DNA from: Syntrophales bacterium
GTDB taxonomy: Bacteria; Desulfobacterota; Syntrophia; Syntrophales; UBA2251
Length of the DNA stretch: 17,524 nucleotides
Direction: 5' to 3'
Assembly: GCA_023230905.1 (NCBI GenBank)
Contig: JALNWL010000032.1
Coordinates: forward strand, 1-17,524
A program made the translations under genes and the position numbers. The notes under the pieces were generated by a model that was not told the DNA's origin, searched no databases, and worked only from the letters and a program-made list of their open reading frames with translations. Position 1 is the first letter of the stretch. Every line of letters starts with the position of its first letter. Shown here one piece after another: positions 14,193 to 17,524 of this stretch.

Positions 14193-15482
14193 ATGAAGCC
14201 TGTCATGCCGCTCCTGGCCGCTGCGCTCGCACTCTTTTCCTGGTCCTGCGCCACCGTTGCCCCGACAAAGGCACCGCCGGAGCCCGCGAGCGTCCTGTAT
14301 CTCGAGGGAACGGTCCAGGGTCCCGCCGGAAACGGCCTCGCCCTGGCAATGAAGCTGCCGGAGATGGGCAAGACGCCGGGCTCACCCGTCGGCGAGATCG
14401 CCCAGGCCCTGATCCGGAAGAGCCTGATCATCGAAGGGATGAGGACGGACGTCAACGGGAAACCCGCGACCGTCGGGGAGGTGCGCGGCGCCACCGTGAC
14501 GGTTGCGCTGGACAAACCCGAGCCCCTGCCCGCCGGCGTCCCCGTCCGCCTGACGATCCCCAAGAAGACGATCGCCATCGTGGACTTCGAGGTGATCCGC
14601 GGCCGGGAGAAGGATCAGGGGCGCGTGACCCTGGAAGGCCTGACCACGGCCCTGATCGATTCCGGCCAGTTCAACGTCGTCGAGCGGCAAAAGCTCAAGG
14701 CGGTGATGAACGAGCTCACGCTCAGCCAGAGCGGACTGGCCCGGGAGAAACCCGGGGACGTTCTCGGAAAGCTGATGATGGCGGATCTGCTCCTGACGGG
14801 TACCCTCGCCGAGGTGGCGGGCGAATGGGACATCCACCTGCGGCTCGTCAATGTCCGGACCTCGCAGGCGATGTCGGCCATTCACGTGAAAACGGCCCTC
14901 CTGAAGGCCTCAGAGATCCGCGATTCCGGCCCCTTCGACGAAACGTTCGAATCCCCCGTCCGCGACCCCTCCTGGATCATGGTCGCCACGGGACGGACGG
15001 CGCCCTTTTTCCGGACGGAACTCGACCGTGCGGATGGCAGCGCCGATTCCGGGCGATCGATGCGGATCGACTATCGGCTCGTTCCGGGAAGAAACCCGGA
15101 GTGGGCACGCATCGACAACCGCAAGAAACGGGACCTGTCCCTCTACGACGGGATCGCGTTCGACGCCCGGGCGACGGAGACGGTCCATGCCCAGGTCATG
15201 GTCATGACGTCCATGCCCGACGACCCGAACCGGGTCGACGCCTGGACGGGTTTCTTCGAAGCCGGTCCGGCCTGGGGGAGGATCCGCATCCCCTTTGCGC
15301 AGATGGTCGTCGCCCGGGGCTGGATCAAGCAGGGAGCGGCGGCCATGTACGGGGCCCGGCCCGGTGACCAGGTCCTGCGTCTCGAGCGCGTGGAAGGATT
15401 TCAGATCGGCCTCAACCAGAAAATGAACGGAGACGTCGCCGGCTCCCTGTGGGTCGACGGGATCCGCTTCTACCGCGACTAG
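14193..15482 (+). CDS. Putative lipoprotein with CsgG-like domain and C-terminal carbohydrate-binding-like beta-sandwich
   Basis: A 429-residue protein. It begins with a signal peptide (MKPVMPLLAAALALFSWSC) whose Cys19 is a plausible lipid anchor, though the SWSC lipobox is atypical. Residues 126-232 resemble the CsgG/curli-production fold: KKTIAIVDFEV, SGQFNVVERQKLKAVMNE, ADLLLTGTLAE, IHLRLVNVRTSQ. Residues 248-429 look like a CBM11/CIA30-type jelly roll: FDETFESP, LSLYDGIAFDARAT, WGRIRIPFAQM, and the terminal SLWVDGIRFYRD. The start has GGAGG seven bases upstream; a 20-residue in-frame extension to 14133 is rejected because it would mask the signal peptide. It has its own promoter and a hairpin after its stop, so probably stands alone. 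Its function is unknown; an envelope-surface role is inference. Confidence 0.8.
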   Translation: MKPVMPLLAAALALFSWSCATVAPTKAPPEPASVLYLEGTVQGPAGNGLALAMKLPEMGKTPGSPVGEIAQALIRKSLIIEGMRTDVNGKPATVGEVRGATVTVALDKPEPLPAGVPVRLTIPKKTIAIVDFEVIRGREKDQGRVTLEGLTTALIDSGQFNVVERQKLKAVMNELTLSQSGLAREKPGDVLGKLMMADLLLTGTLAEVAGEWDIHLRLVNVRTSQAMSAIHVKTALLKASEIRDSGPFDETFESPVRDPSWIMVATGRTAPFFRTELDRADGSADSGRSMRIDYRLVPGRNPEWARIDNRKKRDLSLYDGIAFDARATETVHAQVMVMTSMPDDPNRVDAWTGFFEAGPAWGRIRIPFAQMVVARGWIKQGAAAMYGARPGDQVLRLERVEGFQIGLNQKMNGDVAGSLWVDGIRFYRD

Positions 15483-15519
15483 GGGAGGCGGCCACGCCCT
15501 TTCCCGGTCGCCGCCCCCC
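15483..15519 (+). terminator. Strong hairpin directly after the lipoprotein stop
   Basis: The arms GGGAGGCGGC (15483-15492) and GCCGCCCCCC (15510-15519) pair over ten positions with a single A-C mismatch and a 17-base loop. The stem begins right after the TAG. No U-run follows, so it may be a weak terminator or a 3'-end stabiliser, perhaps with Rho. Confidence 0.5.
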
Positions 15520-15590
15520 GTTGCCTCACGCCCAAGGGTTTTCGGGAGGGGGAAAGGTTCCCTCATCATTCAGGCAACCCCCGCGCCCTC

Positions 15591-15619
15591 TTGAAAAGTC
15601 CGGGGGAAAAGGTTATAAA
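15591..15619 (+). promoter_or_regulatory. Near-consensus sigma-70 promoter of the prmA-rsmE operon
   Basis: TTGAAA (15591-15596), exactly 17 bases, then TATAAA (15614-15619). Both boxes match five of six consensus positions. Transcription would start near 15626, about 50 bases before prmA. Confidence 0.75.
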
Positions 15620-15675
15620 CACGAGAGGGCCTCAACACGCAACGCCTGCCCGGGGCCAAACAAGGGAGGACCGCC

Positions 15676-16629
15676 ATGCCGGCGAAACAGGGAATGACGC
15701 CAGACAAGCGGGAACGCTGGTTCAAGATCGAACTGTCGACGCCGCCGGAATTGGTCGACGCGCTCGCCAATTACGTGACGGAGATCGGCGCCCAGGGGGC
15801 CTATCAGGAGGTGCTGGAGCCCTTTGCCCCGAATGATCGGCCGGCGGCGCTCGACAAGCTCAACGCCTTTCTGCCCGTGGATACGCGCCTGGAGAACCGC
15901 TTGGCGCGCCTGGAAACGTATTTGGCGAGCCTGGGGAAGCTCTTTCCCGAATACGACCCGGTCACGCTGACGACCGAAACCATCGACGATCCGGACTGGG
16001 GCGAGCAGTGGAAAAAATACTTCAAACCGCTCCGGGTCAGTAAAAACATCGTGATCAAGCCCACCTGGGAACGCTTCACGCCGCAGGGGCACGACATCGT
16101 CATCGATATCGACCCCGGCATGGCCTTCGGCACGGGGCAGCATCCGTCGACCCGCATGTGCCTGGAGGCGATGGAGGACATCCTGCTCAAGAACCGCTCC
16201 GTTCGGAAGGCGCGGGTCCTCGACGTCGGCACCGGGACGGGGATCCTGGGCATCGCCAGCGCCAAGCTCGGCGCGGAGGCGGTCGTGTGCGTGGACATCG
16301 ACCGAAACGCCGCGGATATCGCCCGGGAGAACGTCCGGATCAACGGGGTCGAAGACCGGGTCAAAATCGTCAATCGGGACGTGACGACCCTGCACGATCC
16401 CTTTTCCCTGATCATCGCCAACTTGACGGCCCGGCTTCTGGTCAGTCTGAGATCCCATCTCGTGTCGCTGCTGACGCCCGGCGGCTATCTGGTGCTGTCC
16501 GGAATCATCGATCAGAACCGGCCGGAAATGGAGGCGCACTTTTTTGCCCCCCCGTTCGTTTCGCGCCGGACGATCACGGAAAAGGAGTGGGTCTGCTACG
16601 TCCTCCAAAACGAGGAACAGACGCCTTGA
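15676..16629 (+). CDS. prmA: Ribosomal protein L11 methyltransferase
   Basis: PrmA methylates ribosomal protein L11 on amino groups using SAM. The 317-residue protein has an N-terminal substrate-recognition domain (RWFKIELSTPPELVDAL onwards, residues 14-110). The family signature DIDPGMAFGTGQHPSTRMCLE at 144-164 follows (core FGTGQHPST), then SAM motif I VLDVGTGTGILGIAS at 181-195, the acidic VDIDR at 206-210 and IIANLTARLLVSL at 246-258. The length agrees with the family. The ATG has GGGAGG six bases upstream. The stop overlaps the rsmE start as TTGA, and both genes are transcribed from the promoter at 15591. Confidence 0.95.
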   Translation: MPAKQGMTPDKRERWFKIELSTPPELVDALANYVTEIGAQGAYQEVLEPFAPNDRPAALDKLNAFLPVDTRLENRLARLETYLASLGKLFPEYDPVTLTTETIDDPDWGEQWKKYFKPLRVSKNIVIKPTWERFTPQGHDIVIDIDPGMAFGTGQHPSTRMCLEAMEDILLKNRSVRKARVLDVGTGTGILGIASAKLGAEAVVCVDIDRNAADIARENVRINGVEDRVKIVNRDVTTLHDPFSLIIANLTARLLVSLRSHLVSLLTPGGYLVLSGIIDQNRPEMEAHFFAPPFVSRRTITEKEWVCYVLQNEEQTP

Positions 16630-17402
16630 CCGCACCCCGCATCTACTATCCCCACCCCTTTGCCGTCGGGGAGACCTGCGTCCTGGACGGCAACTGGCGC
16701 CGCTACCTGCGGACGGTCCTCCGCCTCCGGGAGGGCGACGCCCTGGTCCTGTTCGACGGCCAGGGACGGGAGGGACGGGCCCACATGACGGGCATCGACC
16801 GGGACGGCGTGAGCGTTCAGGTCGGCGTCTGCCGCGTGGTTCCCGCGGACGCCCTGCCCCTAACCCTCGCCCAGGCCCTCCCCAAGGGGGAAACGATGGA
16901 GGCCGTCATCCGGAAGGCCACGGAACTGGGGGTTACGGCGATCCGGCCCTTCCCCTCCGAGCGCTCCATCCCCCGTCTCACGGCGGAGAAGGCCCGGCAG
17001 AGGGTCGCCCGCTGGCAGACCGTTGCCGTCGAGGCCTGCCGGCAGTCCCGGCGCGCGGATATTCCGCGGGTGGAGGACATCGCCTCCTTTGAGGACATCG
17101 TCGCCGCGCCGGAAGACGGGGCGGTCCGCCTGATGCTCTGGGAAGAGGAGCGCGAGACCGGCCTCCGGAACCTGCTGCGCGGGCTGACGGACCTGAAGGG
17201 CCGGCCGTGTACGGTCGTCATCGGTCCGGAGGGAGGCTTCACGGAGGCGGAGGTCCGGCTGGCGAAGGGGCACGGGTTTCTCATCGCGAGCCTCGGCCGC
17301 CGGGTCCTGAAGGTGGAAACGGCGGCGGTGGCGGCGCTCGCCATCGTGCAGTATGAACGGGAGACCCTCGGGACCGCCGAAAAGGGGAACGACGGGACAT
17401 GA
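16626..17402 (+). CDS. rsmE: 16S rRNA m3U1498 methyltransferase
   Basis: RsmE is a SPOUT-fold, SAM-dependent enzyme that N3-methylates U1498 of 16S rRNA. The 258-residue protein has an N-terminal PUA-like part (RIYYPHPF, WRRYLRTVLRLREGDALVLFDGQG) and the C-terminal knot (LAQALPKGETMEAVIRKATELGV, RSIPRLTAEKA, VVIGPEGGFTEAEV, LGRRVLKVETAAVAAL). The start is TTG at 16626, overlapping the prmA stop (TTGA), with GAGG ten bases upstream. No nearer ATG or GTG restores the family N-terminus, so TTG is the best choice. Coupled translation with prmA is expected. A longer in-frame opening back to 16158 lies inside prmA and is a shadow. Confidence 0.94.
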   Translation: MTAPRIYYPHPFAVGETCVLDGNWRRYLRTVLRLREGDALVLFDGQGREGRAHMTGIDRDGVSVQVGVCRVVPADALPLTLAQALPKGETMEAVIRKATELGVTAIRPFPSERSIPRLTAEKARQRVARWQTVAVEACRQSRRADIPRVEDIASFEDIVAAPEDGAVRLMLWEEERETGLRNLLRGLTDLKGRPCTVVIGPEGGFTEAEVRLAKGHGFLIASLGRRVLKVETAAVAALAIVQYERETLGTAEKGNDGT

Positions 17403-17524
17403 CCTCGATCCGGTACGGCGGCTTCTGGCGTCGCTTCGCGGCCTTCGCCATCGACAAGGCCCTCCTCTACGGGGTTTCCCTCTTCCTTTTTCTCATCCTC
17501 GTACTGGCCGGCGGCGTCGACCTG
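17399..17524 (+). CDS. RDD-family membrane protein, N-terminal part (truncated by window edge)
   Basis: Only 42 residues are visible before the right edge. They read MTSIRYGGFWRRFAAFAIDK followed by a hydrophobic segment (LLYGVSLFLFLILVLAG). GGFWRRFAAFAIDK is the typical opening of RDD proteins, which carry conserved Arg and Asp in their first membrane helix. RDD proteins are small polytopic membrane proteins; transport roles, including Na+/H+ exchange, are reported for some, but none can be assigned here. The ATG overlaps the rsmE stop (ATGA), so it is the third gene of the prmA operon. Confidence 0.75.
   Translation, partial: MTSIRYGGFWRRFAAFAIDKALLYGVSLFLFLILVLAGGVDL

Noticed and set aside
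16158..16625. Long N-terminal extension of RsmE into prmA
   Set aside because: It is out-of-frame prmA sequence without family similarity. The TTG at 16626 gives the normal RsmE length.

Overview
The window is GC-rich, densely packed bacterial DNA. It looks like an anaerobic deltaproteobacterium (Desulfobacterota, perhaps a Syntrophia-like lineage). This is an inference from gene content, mainly a complete late siroheme-dependent (Ahb) haem pathway, and from degenerate intergenic repeats. No rRNA, tRNA, mobile element or CRISPR array was seen, and no gene-free stretch exceeds 300 bases.

The centre (about 3962-13958, all minus strand) is a tetrapyrrole cluster. In transcription order it holds: a precorrin-2 dehydrogenase/ferrochelatase of the CysG N-terminal type; a CcsA/HemX membrane protein; hemA; hemC; a cobA-hemD fusion; ahbC; hemB; ahbD; a small exported four-EF-hand protein; and one AsnC-type siroheme decarboxylase subunit. 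Together they lead from glutamyl-tRNA through uroporphyrinogen III, precorrin-2 and siroheme to didecarboxysiroheme, Fe-coproporphyrin III and haem b. GSA aminomutase (HemL) and a second decarboxylase subunit are not in the window. The first half is tightly coupled. The second half appears to have its own promoter before ahbC.

The left end (1-3835, minus strand) carries polA, a DUF3795/zinc-ribbon protein, a stand-alone mannose-6-phosphate-isomerase-type cupin, and the 5' part of a membrane-anchored SGNH/GDSL hydrolase that runs off the window.

The right end (14193-17524, plus strand) diverges from the haem cluster. A lipoprotein with a CsgG-like domain and a C-terminal beta-sandwich has its own promoter and a strong hairpin after its stop. 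Next comes a prmA-rsmE-RDD operon with a near-consensus sigma-70 promoter and 4-base gene overlaps; the RDD gene is cut by the window edge.

The points most worth a second look are: hemC, which lacks a canonical start codon where Shine-Dalgarno spacing and family length place its start (the codon there is ATC); the EF-hand gene translationally coupled to ahbD; the lone AsnC-type decarboxylase subunit; degenerate repeats that supply the hemB stop codon; a nested inverted repeat over the ahbC stop; and the CsgG-beta-sandwich lipoprotein.
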